Source of the DNA: Dyadobacter sp. 676
GTDB lineage: Bacteria > Bacteroidota > Bacteroidia > Cytophagales > Spirosomataceae
Length of the DNA stretch: 64,000 nt
Reading direction: 5' to 3'
NCBI RefSeq assembly: GCF_040448675.1
Contig: NZ_CP159289.1
Coordinates: 2,108,001-2,172,000 of the forward strand
Positions 1 to 8,918 of this stretch are shown piece after piece. The notes beneath the pieces were generated by a model. It was not told where the DNA came from. It saw only the letters and a program-made list of their open reading frames with translations, and made no database searches. Made by a program: the position numbers and the translations under genes. The first letter of the stretch is position 1, and each line of letters starts with the position of its first letter.

Positions 1-1524
1 GACAAAATCGCTACCGGCGATATCGAGATCCGCGTATCGGAACTCAGCATTCTGAACCCCGCCAAACTGCCCCCATTCCTGATCGAAGATGAAACCGACG
101 GCGGCGACGATATCCGCATGAAGTACCGCTACCTCGACCTGCGCAGGAACGTGGTGCGTAAAAACCTGCAATTGCGCCATCAAGTGGCACGCCATACCCG
201 CGCTTACCTCGATAATCTGAATTTCATCGAGGTCGAAACGCCGGTCCTGATCAAATCCACGCCGGAAGGTGCCCGCGATTTCGTGGTGCCCAGCCGTATG
301 AACCCCGGTGAGTTTTACGCATTGCCGCAATCGCCGCAGACCTTCAAACAGCTTCTGATGGTGGCCGGCTTCGACCGCTATTATCAGATCGTGAAGTGTT
401 TCCGCGACGAGGACCTGCGCGCCGACCGTCAGCCCGAGTTTACGCAGATCGACTGTGAAATGTCGTTTGTAACCCAGGAAGACGTTTTGAATACCTTCGA
501 AGGCATGATCCGCGAGCTTTTCAGCAAAGTCAAGGGGATCGATCTGCCGGAAGTGCCGCGTATGACTTACGCCGACGCGATGCGTCTGTACGGTTCGGAC
601 AAACCGGATATACGCTTTGATATGCAATTTGTGGAGCTGAAAGGCGAAGAGCGAGACCTCACCTCCGGAAAAGGTTTCGGTGTGTTCGACGATGCCGGCC
701 TTGTTGTAGGTATCTGCGCCCCAGGCTGCGCCGCTTATACGAGAAAGCAGATCGACGAACTGACCGACTGGATCAAACGTCCTCAGATCGGTGCGAAGGG
801 CCTGGTATATGTCCGTTACAACACCGATGAATCAATCAAATCGTCCGTAGACAAATTTTATACGGAAGAAGAGCTTAAAAAATGGGTTGAAGCGTTTGAT
901 GCAAAGCCGGGTGATCTTTTGCTGATCCTGTCGGGACAAGGCGATAAAACACGCAAGCAGCTCAATGAGTTGCGGCTCGAAATGGGCTCACGCCTGGGCC
1001 TGCGCAATCCGGACGAATATCGGGTGTTGTGGGTGGTCGATTTCCCGTTACTGGAATTCGGCGAAGAAGAAAACCGCTGGTTTGCAATGCACCACCCGTT
1101 CACCAGCCCCAAACCGGAGGATATCGAGTTGCTGGATAAAAATTTGGGCCTGGTACGGGCCAATGCATACGATATGGTGATCAACGGCGTTGAAGTGGGC
1201 GGAGGTTCCGTGCGGATTTTTGAAAAAGAGCTGCAACGAAAAATGTTCGAAATCCTCGGATTTTCAGCGGAAGAGGCGCAGGAACAATTCGGTTTCCTGA
1301 TGAATGCATTTGAATTCGGCGCTCCTCCTCATGCGGGGATTGCATTCGGTTTCGACAGGCTTTGCTCTATATTCGGCGGTGCCGATTCCATCCGGGATTT
1401 TATTGCATTCCCTAAAAACAATTCGGGTCGCGATGTGATGATCGATTCGCCTTCGCCTATCTCCGAAGCACAGCTGAAAGAGCTTGCAATACAGGTAGAG
1501 GGCGTCAATTCCGGATCAAAATGA
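1..1524 (+). CDS. aspS: Aspartyl-tRNA synthetase, 5' end outside the window
   Basis: Charges tRNA-Asp with aspartate in the cytoplasm. The frame is open from base 1, so the N-terminal anticodon-binding OB domain lies mostly upstream; the visible part starts at its edge and enters the class II catalytic core. Class II motif 2 is seen as [18 protein letters not shown] (bases about 400-455) and motif 3 as [13 protein letters not shown] near 1336-1374. The insert between them fits the bacterial-type GAD domain. The C-terminus [15 protein letters not shown] is typical of bacterial AspRS. It ends 120 bases before the polysaccharide locus and is probably a separate transcription unit. Identification is secure. 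Confidence 0.97.
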   Translation, partial: DKIATGDIEIRVSELSILNPAKLPPFLIEDETDGGDDIRMKYRYLDLRRNVVRKNLQLRHQVARHTRAYLDNLNFIEVETPVLIKSTPEGARDFVVPSRMNPGEFYALPQSPQTFKQLLMVAGFDRYYQIVKCFRDEDLRADRQPEFTQIDCEMSFVTQEDVLNTFEGMIRELFSKVKGIDLPEVPRMTYADAMRLYGSDKPDIRFDMQFVELKGEERDLTSGKGFGVFDDAGLVVGICAPGCAAYTRKQIDELTDWIKRPQIGAKGLVYVRYNTDESIKSSVDKFYTEEELKKWVEAFDAKPGDLLLILSGQGDKTRKQLNELRLEMGSRLGLRNPDEYRVLWVVDFPLLEFGEEENRWFAMHHPFTSPKPEDIELLDKNLGLVRANAYDMVINGVEVGGGSVRIFEKELQRKMFEILGFSAEEAQEQFGFLMNAFEFGAPPHAGIAFGFDRLCSIFGGADSIRDFIAFPKNNSGRDVMIDSPSPISEAQLKELAIQVEGVNSGSK

Positions 1525-1563
1525 TCACGGTCCGCCGGATAATTTAAATAAAATAAGATTTTG

Positions 1564-1571
1564 TAGATTTG
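1564..1571 (+). promoter_or_regulatory. Bacteroidota -7 box upstream of the polysaccharide export gene
   Basis: TAGATTTG matches the Bacteroidota -7 consensus TAnnTTTG and lies 76 bases before the ATG at 1647. I see no clean TTG at the -33 position (the upstream sequence is AT-rich), so this is a half-supported promoter. It overlaps a possible TTG start at 1569, which is one reason to place the gene start downstream. Confidence 0.35.
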
Positions 1572-1646
1572 CCCCGAGCTTACTTAAATTTAACCCCAGG
1601 GCCTTCCGCGAACGGAAAGCTGCTGACTGTAATTAAACTACACTGC

Positions 1647-4070
1647 ATGCATTATCAATCCTTTCTAAGAAATTATTTCAGGAATGCCTTTATGTTGTTG
1701 CTCCTCCTGGCCAGCATCGGGGTTTTTGCTCAGAACAATACTTCTCCTCAGCTTCCAACCGCGGATCCGACGCAACCTAAGATCGATCCGACCCAGGTGA
1801 CCAATCAGCAGGCCGTCGATTTTTATAATCAGGCAAAGTCGGCGGGTATGTCCGATATGGACATCGAAAGGGCCGCGCTGCAAAGGGGCTATACACTGGA
1901 TCAGATATCGGCGATGCGCAAACGGCTGCAACAAAAACCGAACGAAAAGCAGACCGACGATCCCAACCGTGACGAGCTCGACGAAACGAGAGAACAGGAC
2001 GAGCTCGACGAGCTGGACGATGAAGCGAACAACGAACGCGACTCCACTAATGCGCGCCGTTCGAGAAACCGTCGGCTGAGCCGCACTTTCGGATCCGCAT
2101 TCTTTGCACGGGCATCTTCTACATTCGAGCCCAACCTCCGCATTGCAACGCCCCGGAATTATATTCTCGGACCGGAAGATGAAATCGTCGTTGATATTTA
2201 CGGCAATGCAGTGGATAACTTCCGTATGAAAATCAGCCCGGAAGGAACCGTGAAAATGCTGAACCTGGCGCCGGTTTATGTAAATGGCTTAACCATCGAA
2301 CAGGCGAGCGAACGCATCGTGAACCGCTTGCGGCAGGCCTACTCCACGCTGAACCGTCCGGGATCGGGCACGTATTCTTCCATTACGTTGGGCAATGTCC
2401 GCAGTATCCGCGTGATGATCACCGGTGAAGCCGCCCGTCCGGGTACTTACACGGTTTCGTCACTTGCTACGGCTTTCAATGCGCTTTCGCTGTCGGGCGG
2501 CCCGAGTTTCAACGGTTCTTACCGGAACATCGAAGTGATCCGGAACAACAACGTCATCAAAAGAATCGACCTTTACCGCTTCCTGGTGGATGCCGATCTC
2601 CGGGACAATATCGCACTTCAGGATCAGGACATTATCCTGATCCGGCCTTTCGAGACCCGCATCGAGTTAAATGGCCAGGTGAAACGTCCGGGTATTTTCG
2701 AAGCGAAACAGGGAGAAAGCCTGATGAGCTTAATCCGTTATGCGGGCGGCTTCACGCCGGAAGCCTACACGAAAACGCTCACCTACCAACGCAATACCGG
2801 CACCAATTATATAATCGGCAGCATCGACTCCGTTCAGATCGAATCCTTCACTCCCAAAAACGGGGACATTTTCAATGTAAAGCGAATCCTGGATGTTGTC
2901 ACTAACCAGGTTGAAGTGCGTGGCGCGGTAACCCTGCCCGGCGCCTATGCATTGGAAGAACGTTGCAATACGGTTTTGAAACTGATTCAGATGGCACAGG
3001 GTATCAGCCCCCGCGCGTTTCTGAACAGGGCCATCCTGGAAAGATCGAGCGGTGAAACCCAGACGGGCATCGTGGCGATAGACCTCCGCAAACTGATTAA
3101 CGGGGAAATTGAAGATATCCCATTGCTCCCGGGGGACATTCTGACGATCAAATCCGTGGAGGATCTCAAGGAATTCACGTTCCTGACAATTTCCGGGTCG
3201 GTAATCAATCCGGGTAACTACTACTATTATAAAGACATTACCATCGCCGACCTTATATTCCAGGCCGGCGGTTACACCGAAGGTGGTATCCCCTACCGTA
3301 TCGAGGTATCGCGTAGGGTAAAAAATGATACACTCGACCTGCCTGCTTCACAGAACGTCCGCATTTTCACGATAGACGTAGCTGATAACCTGGTACTCAA
3401 TCCCGAAGACCAGAAATTTAAATTGCAGCCGCAGGACATCGTCGTGGTGCGTAAATCGCCGCGTTACGAAGCGCAGAAGTCTGTTACCGTCATCGGCGAG
3501 GTTAAATATCCCGGCAATTACACCATTATTAATAATTTCGAGCGCATTTCCGACCTTTTCTCCAAAGTAGGCGGGCTTCGGCCGGAGGCGTACTTGCCCG
3601 GTGCGAGGTTTTATCGTGGCCAGGAATTGATCGCGGTCGATATCGAAGCGATTATCAGGAAGCCTTCGCTGTCGGCCAACCTGTTGCTTATGCATGGCGA
3701 CACGCTTATTATCCCACGCCGACTGGAAACGGTGCGGATCCAGGGTGGTGTGCACAATCCGTCGGTCATGAACTTTGACCCCAAGTTTAGCTACGACGAC
3801 TATATCTCCCAGGCAGGCGGTTACACCGAGCAGGGCTGGAAAAAACGCGTATATGTGTCCTATCCCAACGGTCGGACACACCGTACTAAAAATTTCCTGT
3901 TTTTCAGATCTTTCCCGAAAGTTGAACCCGGCGCTGTCGTTACCGTTCCGGTGAAGGTAGCAGAACCGGAACGTCAGAGAACGCCGGGTGAACGTATTGC
4001 CCTGTTCTCTTTCATCGCATCGATGGTAAGTACACTCACACTAGCTGCAATTACCCTGAGCAGAAATTAA
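1647..4070 (+). CDS. SLBB-domain polysaccharide export protein (Wza-like outer membrane channel)
   Basis: Predicted outer-membrane export channel for capsule or exopolysaccharide. I start it at ATG 1647, which gives a clean signal peptide (basic start, MLLLLLASIG, cleavage near VFAQ); the frame is open back to TTG 1569, but that start would overlap a promoter box. Total 807 residues, long for this family. Residues about 90-135 form an acidic, charged linker. The Poly_export domain begins near residue 172 (YILGPEDEIVVD) and is followed by a series of SLBB beta-grasp repeats (motifs such as VTGEV/KRPG and AGGFTPEAY). The last ~25 residues are one hydrophobic segment, as in Bacteroidota Wza/GumB relatives. 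No lipobox Cys is visible. The Wzz-like gene follows after 2 bases, so they are cotranscribed. Confidence 0.88.
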   Translation: MHYQSFLRNYFRNAFMLLLLLASIGVFAQNNTSPQLPTADPTQPKIDPTQVTNQQAVDFYNQAKSAGMSDMDIERAALQRGYTLDQISAMRKRLQQKPNEKQTDDPNRDELDETREQDELDELDDEANNERDSTNARRSRNRRLSRTFGSAFFARASSTFEPNLRIATPRNYILGPEDEIVVDIYGNAVDNFRMKISPEGTVKMLNLAPVYVNGLTIEQASERIVNRLRQAYSTLNRPGSGTYSSITLGNVRSIRVMITGEAARPGTYTVSSLATAFNALSLSGGPSFNGSYRNIEVIRNNNVIKRIDLYRFLVDADLRDNIALQDQDIILIRPFETRIELNGQVKRPGIFEAKQGESLMSLIRYAGGFTPEAYTKTLTYQRNTGTNYIIGSIDSVQIESFTPKNGDIFNVKRILDVVTNQVEVRGAVTLPGAYALEERCNTVLKLIQMAQGISPRAFLNRAILERSSGETQTGIVAIDLRKLINGEIEDIPLLPGDILTIKSVEDLKEFTFLTISGSVINPGNYYYYKDITIADLIFQAGGYTEGGIPYRIEVSRRVKNDTLDLPASQNVRIFTIDVADNLVLNPEDQKFKLQPQDIVVVRKSPRYEAQKSVTVIGEVKYPGNYTIINNFERISDLFSKVGGLRPEAYLPGARFYRGQELIAVDIEAIIRKPSLSANLLLMHGDTLIIPRRLETVRIQGGVHNPSVMNFDPKFSYDDYISQAGGYTEQGWKKRVYVSYPNGRTHRTKNFLFFRSFPKVEPGAVVTVPVKVAEPERQRTPGERIALFSFIASMVSTLTLAAITLSRN

Positions 4071-4072
4071 TC

Positions 4073-5155
4073 ATGATATCCTATCCAGAGAAAAAAGCCG
4101 AAGTAGCCGAGAGCACCGGGAGTACGTTCAATGCATCCGAAGTACGTTTTATCGATATTATCCTTTTTATAAGGAAGTACATTAAAATGTTAATTCTGGT
4201 CACGATCGCATCGGTGATAGGAGGTGTGCTGTACAGCTTCACACTTCCGAAAAAGTACGAGGCCAGGGTAAGCCTGCTGCCCGAATACGGCGGCCCCAAA
4301 AGAGGGTCATTCTCGCTGCTGGGTGCGGGGCTCACCGGCGACGGTGCGGAAAAGCTGCAACCCGAGCTTTACCCGACTATTATGCAGAGCTCGCCGTTTG
4401 GTGAATATCTTCTCAAACAGCCTGTGGTTGACCAGGAAAACAAATCTTACAAAACACTTCTGGACTTCATGCGGGCGCAGCAAAAGCCGGGCCTTCTGTC
4501 CCGCCTGTTCTCTTCGTCGCCGAAAGCACCCAAAAAGGAAATAAAGCTTAAAAAGGAGGGGATCCTCTCTTATTCTCTTCAGGAACAATCCCAGATCGCC
4601 GGGGCTATCGCATTACTCTCCGCGGAAGTAGACCCCAAAAGTGGCGTAATCGATATCAGCGCGGAAACTTTGGACCCGTTCGTTTCGGCAATCCTTGTTG
4701 AAGCGGCAGAAAAATACCTTGTCGACTATGTGGAAGATTACCGGTCGTCTAAGGCAAGTCAGCGCGAAGGCCTGCTGTCCGATCGCGTAAAAGAAGCCAA
4801 AGCCAGGCTCCGCACCGCCGAGTACGCACTTCAAAGTTATCGCGACCAGAACCGGAATATCTTTTCCAATACCGCTAAAATCGAAGAGCAGCGGTTGCAG
4901 GCAGAATACGTGTTGGCCGAGTCGCTGTACAGCGACCTCGTGAGAAGATACGAACAGGCCAAGGTGAATGTAAAAGAAGAACGTCCCGTTTTTAAAGTGC
5001 TTGAACCGGTGAAAGTTCCTTTGCTCAAAAGCAGCCCCAAACGCTTGCGAATCGGCTTGATCTCCGGCTTCCTCGGGGGCTTTTTTACCATATTATATAT
5101 CCTCCTCTTTAAAGAAAAAGTAATACAAAAGATCGTGTCAGGTGCAAACCGGTAG
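4073..5155 (+). CDS. Wzz/GumC-type chain-length determinant
   Basis: Inner-membrane polysaccharide co-polymerase that sets chain length and works with the export channel encoded 2 bases upstream. 360 residues. A short cytoplasmic N-terminus precedes TM1 at about 39-58 (MLILVTIASVIGGVLYSF). A periplasmic region with a long coiled-coil stretch (about 215-305, rich in E, R, A, Q) follows, then TM2 near 325-347 (IGLISGFLGGFFTILYILLF). The Wzz-family proline-rich sequence before TM2 is seen as PLLKSSPKR. There is no C-terminal BY-kinase domain, so any kinase/phosphatase control would be encoded elsewhere. Start is ATG 4073. Confidence 0.85.
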   Translation: MISYPEKKAEVAESTGSTFNASEVRFIDIILFIRKYIKMLILVTIASVIGGVLYSFTLPKKYEARVSLLPEYGGPKRGSFSLLGAGLTGDGAEKLQPELYPTIMQSSPFGEYLLKQPVVDQENKSYKTLLDFMRAQQKPGLLSRLFSSSPKAPKKEIKLKKEGILSYSLQEQSQIAGAIALLSAEVDPKSGVIDISAETLDPFVSAILVEAAEKYLVDYVEDYRSSKASQREGLLSDRVKEAKARLRTAEYALQSYRDQNRNIFSNTAKIEEQRLQAEYVLAESLYSDLVRRYEQAKVNVKEERPVFKVLEPVKVPLLKSSPKRLRIGLISGFLGGFFTILYILLFKEKVIQKIVSGANR

Positions 5156-5206
5156 GGTTGCCTGCGATCTTTACGGATGTCATAACCATTTAGCAAATCA
5201 TAAGCA

Positions 5207-5980
5207 ATGAAAGTTGTATTACTAGCAGGAGGCTTAGGCACACGCTTATCAGAAGAGACTGTTGTAAAACCCAAGCCGATGGTGGAGGTTGGCGGCAGCC
5301 CCATTCTTTGGCATATTATGAAGATTTATTCTTCACATGGATTCAATGAATTTGTTGTTTGCCTCGGTTATAAGGGTTATGTGATCAAGGAATATTTCGC
5401 CAACTATTTCCTTCACCAATCGGACGTTACCTTCGATATGTCCGATAACAAAATGGAAATCCACAATTCACAAGCGGAGCCCTGGAAAGTTACGCTGGTA
5501 GATACCGGCCAGGACACCATGACCGGCGGCCGTGTGAAAAGAGTCGCCAAATACCTGAACAACGAACCATTCATGCTGACCTACGGCGACGGCGTGGGAG
5601 CTATCGATGTCAAGGAACTCGTCCGGTTCCACCAGGAAAACAACAAGCTACTCACAGTAACCGCGGTGCAGCCTTCCGGGCGGTTCGGAGCATTGAATAT
5701 TACCGACAGAAACAAGGTCGAATCGTTCCTCGAAAAGCCCAAAGGCGACGGAGCGTGGATCAACGGCGGATTCTTTGTGTGCCAGCCCGAAGTTATCGAC
5801 TACATTACCAACGACACCACCGTGTTCGAGAAAGAGCCTTTGGAAAATATTGCACGGGACGGAAAAATGGTCGCGTTCAGACACCAGGGTTTTTGGAAAC
5901 CGATGGATACGCTTCGCGACAAGCAGGAACTCGAAAATTTGTGGCAGTCGGGTAACGCTCCCTGGAAAAACTGGAATTAA
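5207..5980 (+). CDS. rfbF: Glucose-1-phosphate cytidylyltransferase
   Basis: Makes CDP-glucose from glucose-1-phosphate and CTP, the first step of CDP-6-deoxyhexose synthesis in the cytoplasm. 257 residues, the usual size for RfbF. The N-terminal nucleotidyltransferase signature LLAGGLGTRLSEET (residues 5-18) and the following KPKPMVEVGG are intact. The characteristic VQPSGRFGAL and EKPKGDGAWINGGFFV segments of this family are present in the middle. Six bases separate it from the CDP-glucose 4,6-dehydratase gene, the standard pairing. Confidence 0.95.
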   Translation: MKVVLLAGGLGTRLSEETVVKPKPMVEVGGSPILWHIMKIYSSHGFNEFVVCLGYKGYVIKEYFANYFLHQSDVTFDMSDNKMEIHNSQAEPWKVTLVDTGQDTMTGGRVKRVAKYLNNEPFMLTYGDGVGAIDVKELVRFHQENNKLLTVTAVQPSGRFGALNITDRNKVESFLEKPKGDGAWINGGFFVCQPEVIDYITNDTTVFEKEPLENIARDGKMVAFRHQGFWKPMDTLRDKQELENLWQSGNAPWKNWN

Positions 5981-5985
5981 AAAAT

Positions 5986-7065
5986 ATGGATTTACAACAC
6001 TTGACACATTACTATAAAGACAAAAAGGTGTTCCTGACCGGTCATACGGGCTTCAAGGGTTCGTGGCTCCTGCAATGGCTTCACTCACTCGGTGCGATCG
6101 TTAAAGGATACTCACTGGCCCCCGAGAACAAATCCGACCTGTATTACCTCATCAACGGCGACACGCTTTGTGAATCGATGATCGGCGACGTAAGGGACAG
6201 TGAAACAGTAATTGAAGCGATCGCCTCTTTCCAACCCGATTTCGTTTTCCATTTGGCAGCCCAGCCGCTCGTGAGACTTTCATATGAGATTCCATCCGAA
6301 ACTTTCTCGGTGAACGCAGTAGGCACAGCCAATGTGCTGGACGGTGTGCGCAGGCTCGAAAAACCTTGCGCGGTTGTGCTCATTACCACCGATAAGGTCT
6401 ACGAAAACAAAGAATGGCATTACCCTTACCGCGAGATCGACCGGCTGGGCGGATACGATCCGTACAGTGCGAGCAAGGCGTGCGCGGAGTTGATCATCGG
6501 TTCTTACAGAAATTCATTTTTCCGTCCTTCCGACTATTCCAAACACCGTAAGTCCGTCGCCAGCGCGCGGGCGGGGAATGTAATCGGTGGCGGCGATTGG
6601 GCGAAAGACAGGATTATCCCCGATATCGTCCGGGCGCTCGCCCAGGATAGCCCTATTATCGTTAGAAATCCTGCATCGGTACGGCCGTGGCAGCATGTAC
6701 TCGAACCGTTGGGCGGTTACCTCCATCTGGCGACAAAAATGGTCGATGACCCCGTGAAATATGCCGATTCCTGGAATTTCGGTCCGCTGCCGGAAGACAA
6801 CCTTACGGTGGAAGAACTGGTGAAAATCGCCGTTCGCAACTGGGGAAGCGGCTCCTACGAAGCCAGGGCATTGGCCAATCAGCCGCATGAAGCCGGCCTG
6901 CTCAAACTTGATATCAGCAAATCCATCCACGAATTGGGATGGAAGCCCAAATACAACGCCGAAACAGCTATCCGTAAAACTTTGGAATGGTATAAAACAT
7001 GCCACGTCTCTCCGCAGAATGCGGCTGCCGCATTGAAGGCTAATATTGAAGAATATGCATCGTAA
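5986..7065 (+). CDS. rfbG: CDP-glucose 4,6-dehydratase
   Basis: Extended short-chain dehydrogenase that turns CDP-glucose into CDP-4-keto-6-deoxyglucose. 359 residues, as in characterised RfbG proteins. Rossmann motif GHTGFKGSW at residues 19-27; the catalytic YxxxK is YSASK at 160-164, with TTDKVYENKEW just before it, a family hallmark. The next gene overlaps its 3' end by about 11 bases, so translation is probably coupled. Together with rfbF it commits this locus to a CDP-6-deoxy sugar. Confidence 0.95.
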   Translation: MDLQHLTHYYKDKKVFLTGHTGFKGSWLLQWLHSLGAIVKGYSLAPENKSDLYYLINGDTLCESMIGDVRDSETVIEAIASFQPDFVFHLAAQPLVRLSYEIPSETFSVNAVGTANVLDGVRRLEKPCAVVLITTDKVYENKEWHYPYREIDRLGGYDPYSASKACAELIIGSYRNSFFRPSDYSKHRKSVASARAGNVIGGGDWAKDRIIPDIVRALAQDSPIIVRNPASVRPWQHVLEPLGGYLHLATKMVDDPVKYADSWNFGPLPEDNLTVEELVKIAVRNWGSGSYEARALANQPHEAGLLKLDISKSIHELGWKPKYNAETAIRKTLEWYKTCHVSPQNAAAALKANIEEYAS

Positions 7066-7942
7066 AACCGCAGTTATCGGCAGTGAGTCGTTCCTTGCCC
7101 GCTATGTGGTGGCCAAACTTCAATCCAGTCACAGCGTCTGCGGATATAGCAGAAGCAATCATTCCGGAATACCCGTCCACGTTCCATTCGATTATCCGTC
7201 GGTTAAGCTGGATTTCCCTGCATTGCTTGACTTCGACAACATCGTTTACTGCGCGGGGAGCGGCATTCAGGCCAACAAATCAGATGATTTTGTTTTCGAA
7301 CTGAATACTTATCTCCCGATAGAGCTCGCCAATTTCCTGAAAAAGAACGGGTTCCAGGGTAAACTGGTCACTTTTGGCTCTTATGCGGAGATCGGGAACA
7401 ATTCGGAGGAAAAACATTTCACCGAGCAGGAAATTGTAGCGTCGCTATTGTCTTCGCCCAATGACTATGGTATTTCCAAAAGGCTCCTTACCCGCTTTTT
7501 CCAAAGTGCCAGGCTGGATTTCGGCTTTTATCATCTCATTCTGCCAACCATTTACGGTCCGGGAGAAAACCCGAAGCGGCTGCTGCCTTATCTGGTACAT
7601 TCAATCGCAAGGGGCGAAACGCCCGTTTTGACGAGCGGTAACCAAACCCGGCAATACGTCCATGTCCGCGACGTAGCCGACCTGATCAGCCTGTTCCTGG
7701 ATTCCGACGCGCCATCCGGGATTTATAATGTACCCTGCGTGGAAACAATGCTCGTGAAAGACATCGTTTCACTGGTATATGAAACCATGAATGCCACACG
7801 CCCGCGCGAAGAGGAAAGGCTGAAACGATACGACGAGTCGATGAAGTTCCTGGCATTGGATCCGACAAAAACGCGTAACATCTTTCCCGAATGGCGGCCA
7901 CGGATCGCGATTAATGAGAGTTTGCAGGAGTACAATGCATAA
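7055..7942 (+). CDS. NAD-dependent epimerase/dehydratase, probable CDP-4-keto-6-deoxyhexose reductase
   Basis: Extended SDR of 295 residues counted from ATG 7055; a TTG at 7046 in the same frame is possible but less likely. It overlaps the end of rfbG. The glycine motif is degenerate (VIGSESFLARYV instead of GxxGxxG), but YxxxK is present as YGISK (138-142), followed by the substrate-pocket sequence LPTIYGPGENPKRLLPYL. Size and context resemble RfbJ-type CDP-abequose synthases, which reduce C4 of a CDP-keto sugar. No RfbH-type 3-dehydrase is seen here, so the product may be a 6-deoxy rather than a 3,6-dideoxy sugar. The exact reaction is inference. Confidence 0.75.
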   Translation: MHRKTAVIGSESFLARYVVAKLQSSHSVCGYSRSNHSGIPVHVPFDYPSVKLDFPALLDFDNIVYCAGSGIQANKSDDFVFELNTYLPIELANFLKKNGFQGKLVTFGSYAEIGNNSEEKHFTEQEIVASLLSSPNDYGISKRLLTRFFQSARLDFGFYHLILPTIYGPGENPKRLLPYLVHSIARGETPVLTSGNQTRQYVHVRDVADLISLFLDSDAPSGIYNVPCVETMLVKDIVSLVYETMNATRPREEERLKRYDESMKFLALDPTKTRNIFPEWRPRIAINESLQEYNA

Positions 7943-7993
7943 TCCCCCCCACCTTTTAAAGATAAACACACTTAACACCCGATCGATCAAGAT

Positions 7994-8911
7994 ATGCTAA
8001 CTATTCTCATTCCTACCTATAACCGGATGGAATTTCTCATAAAAAACCTCGAAATTCTGTCGGAAATTATCCCGGCAGGCGGTTTTACTGAGGAAGTTAG
8101 CCTTATCGTTTCGGACAATTGTTCCACCGACAATACATACCACGAAGTTAAGAGGTTTAAGGACGAGGCTAAAATAGGAATAACGTTACACCGGCAGGAC
8201 ACCAACATCGGGCTGAAAGCCAATGCATTGTTCGTTCTCGAAAAGAGTACAACGGATTATGTGATGTACCTCGGTGACGACGATTTCATCGACGCCGGCT
8301 ATTTGGCTACCTGCATGAAGCTCATCAGGAAGGACGCCAAAACGACCGTCATCGTTCCTAACTATGTGCCCGTGTCTGTCGATAACGAGCTCGTTGCCGA
8401 TTCAAGGGATCTTATCGGGCCGGTGCAGAGATTTGAGCCGGGATTTGATTCTATCCTGAAATATTCCTGGAAAGGTCATCAGATCAGCGGCATCGTCCTG
8501 AAACGCGAAGGGCTGCACGACGCGTACATGAAATATGGTGTTGATAACATTTATCCGTTCGTGTTTTTCGTATCGTACTCAGGCCTTAACGGCGTGGGAT
8601 ACCTCATCAAAGACAATCCCGTACGCGTGACGCAGCCGGTCAAGAAGAAAGATTGGGGTTACGGCGACGACGGGCTCGTCGGCGAGATTTTCGACAATTA
8701 CAAAAAACTGCCCGTTTCATCCATTCAACGGTTCCGATTGGAAACTACATTGCTTTACATACAGAACTGGCGACTTTTGATGTACCGGAAGTTCGGGGCG
8801 AAAGTGTTCTGGAAAGCGGTGTGTAAAATAGGTTATGGAAAAAGTTCGAGTATGTTATTTTCGCTGTTTTTTCCTGTTTTGCTGGTGCTGATTAAATTGA
8901 AAAGAAAATAG
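7994..8911 (+). CDS. Family 2 glycosyltransferase
   Basis: Inverting GT-A fold transferase that adds a sugar to the lipid-linked repeat unit on the cytoplasmic face. 305 residues. N-terminal LTILIPTYNRMEFL is the GT2 opening; SDNCSTDNT follows near residue 38; the metal-binding acidic cluster is LGDDDF at about 93-98. The C-terminal third is basic and hydrophobic, ending in a likely membrane-associating segment (SMLFSLFFPVLLVLIKLKRK). Donor and acceptor cannot be read from sequence. The flippase gene follows after 7 bases. Confidence 0.85.
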   Translation: MLTILIPTYNRMEFLIKNLEILSEIIPAGGFTEEVSLIVSDNCSTDNTYHEVKRFKDEAKIGITLHRQDTNIGLKANALFVLEKSTTDYVMYLGDDDFIDAGYLATCMKLIRKDAKTTVIVPNYVPVSVDNELVADSRDLIGPVQRFEPGFDSILKYSWKGHQISGIVLKREGLHDAYMKYGVDNIYPFVFFVSYSGLNGVGYLIKDNPVRVTQPVKKKDWGYGDDGLVGEIFDNYKKLPVSSIQRFRLETTLLYIQNWRLLMYRKFGAKVFWKAVCKIGYGKSSSMLFSLFFPVLLVLIKLKRK

Positions 8912-8918
8912 GAGGAAT

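Noticed and set aside
3348..3881. 177-codon minus-strand frame inside the polysaccharide export gene
   Set aside because: Shadow of the strongly supported SLBB-domain gene on the other strand.
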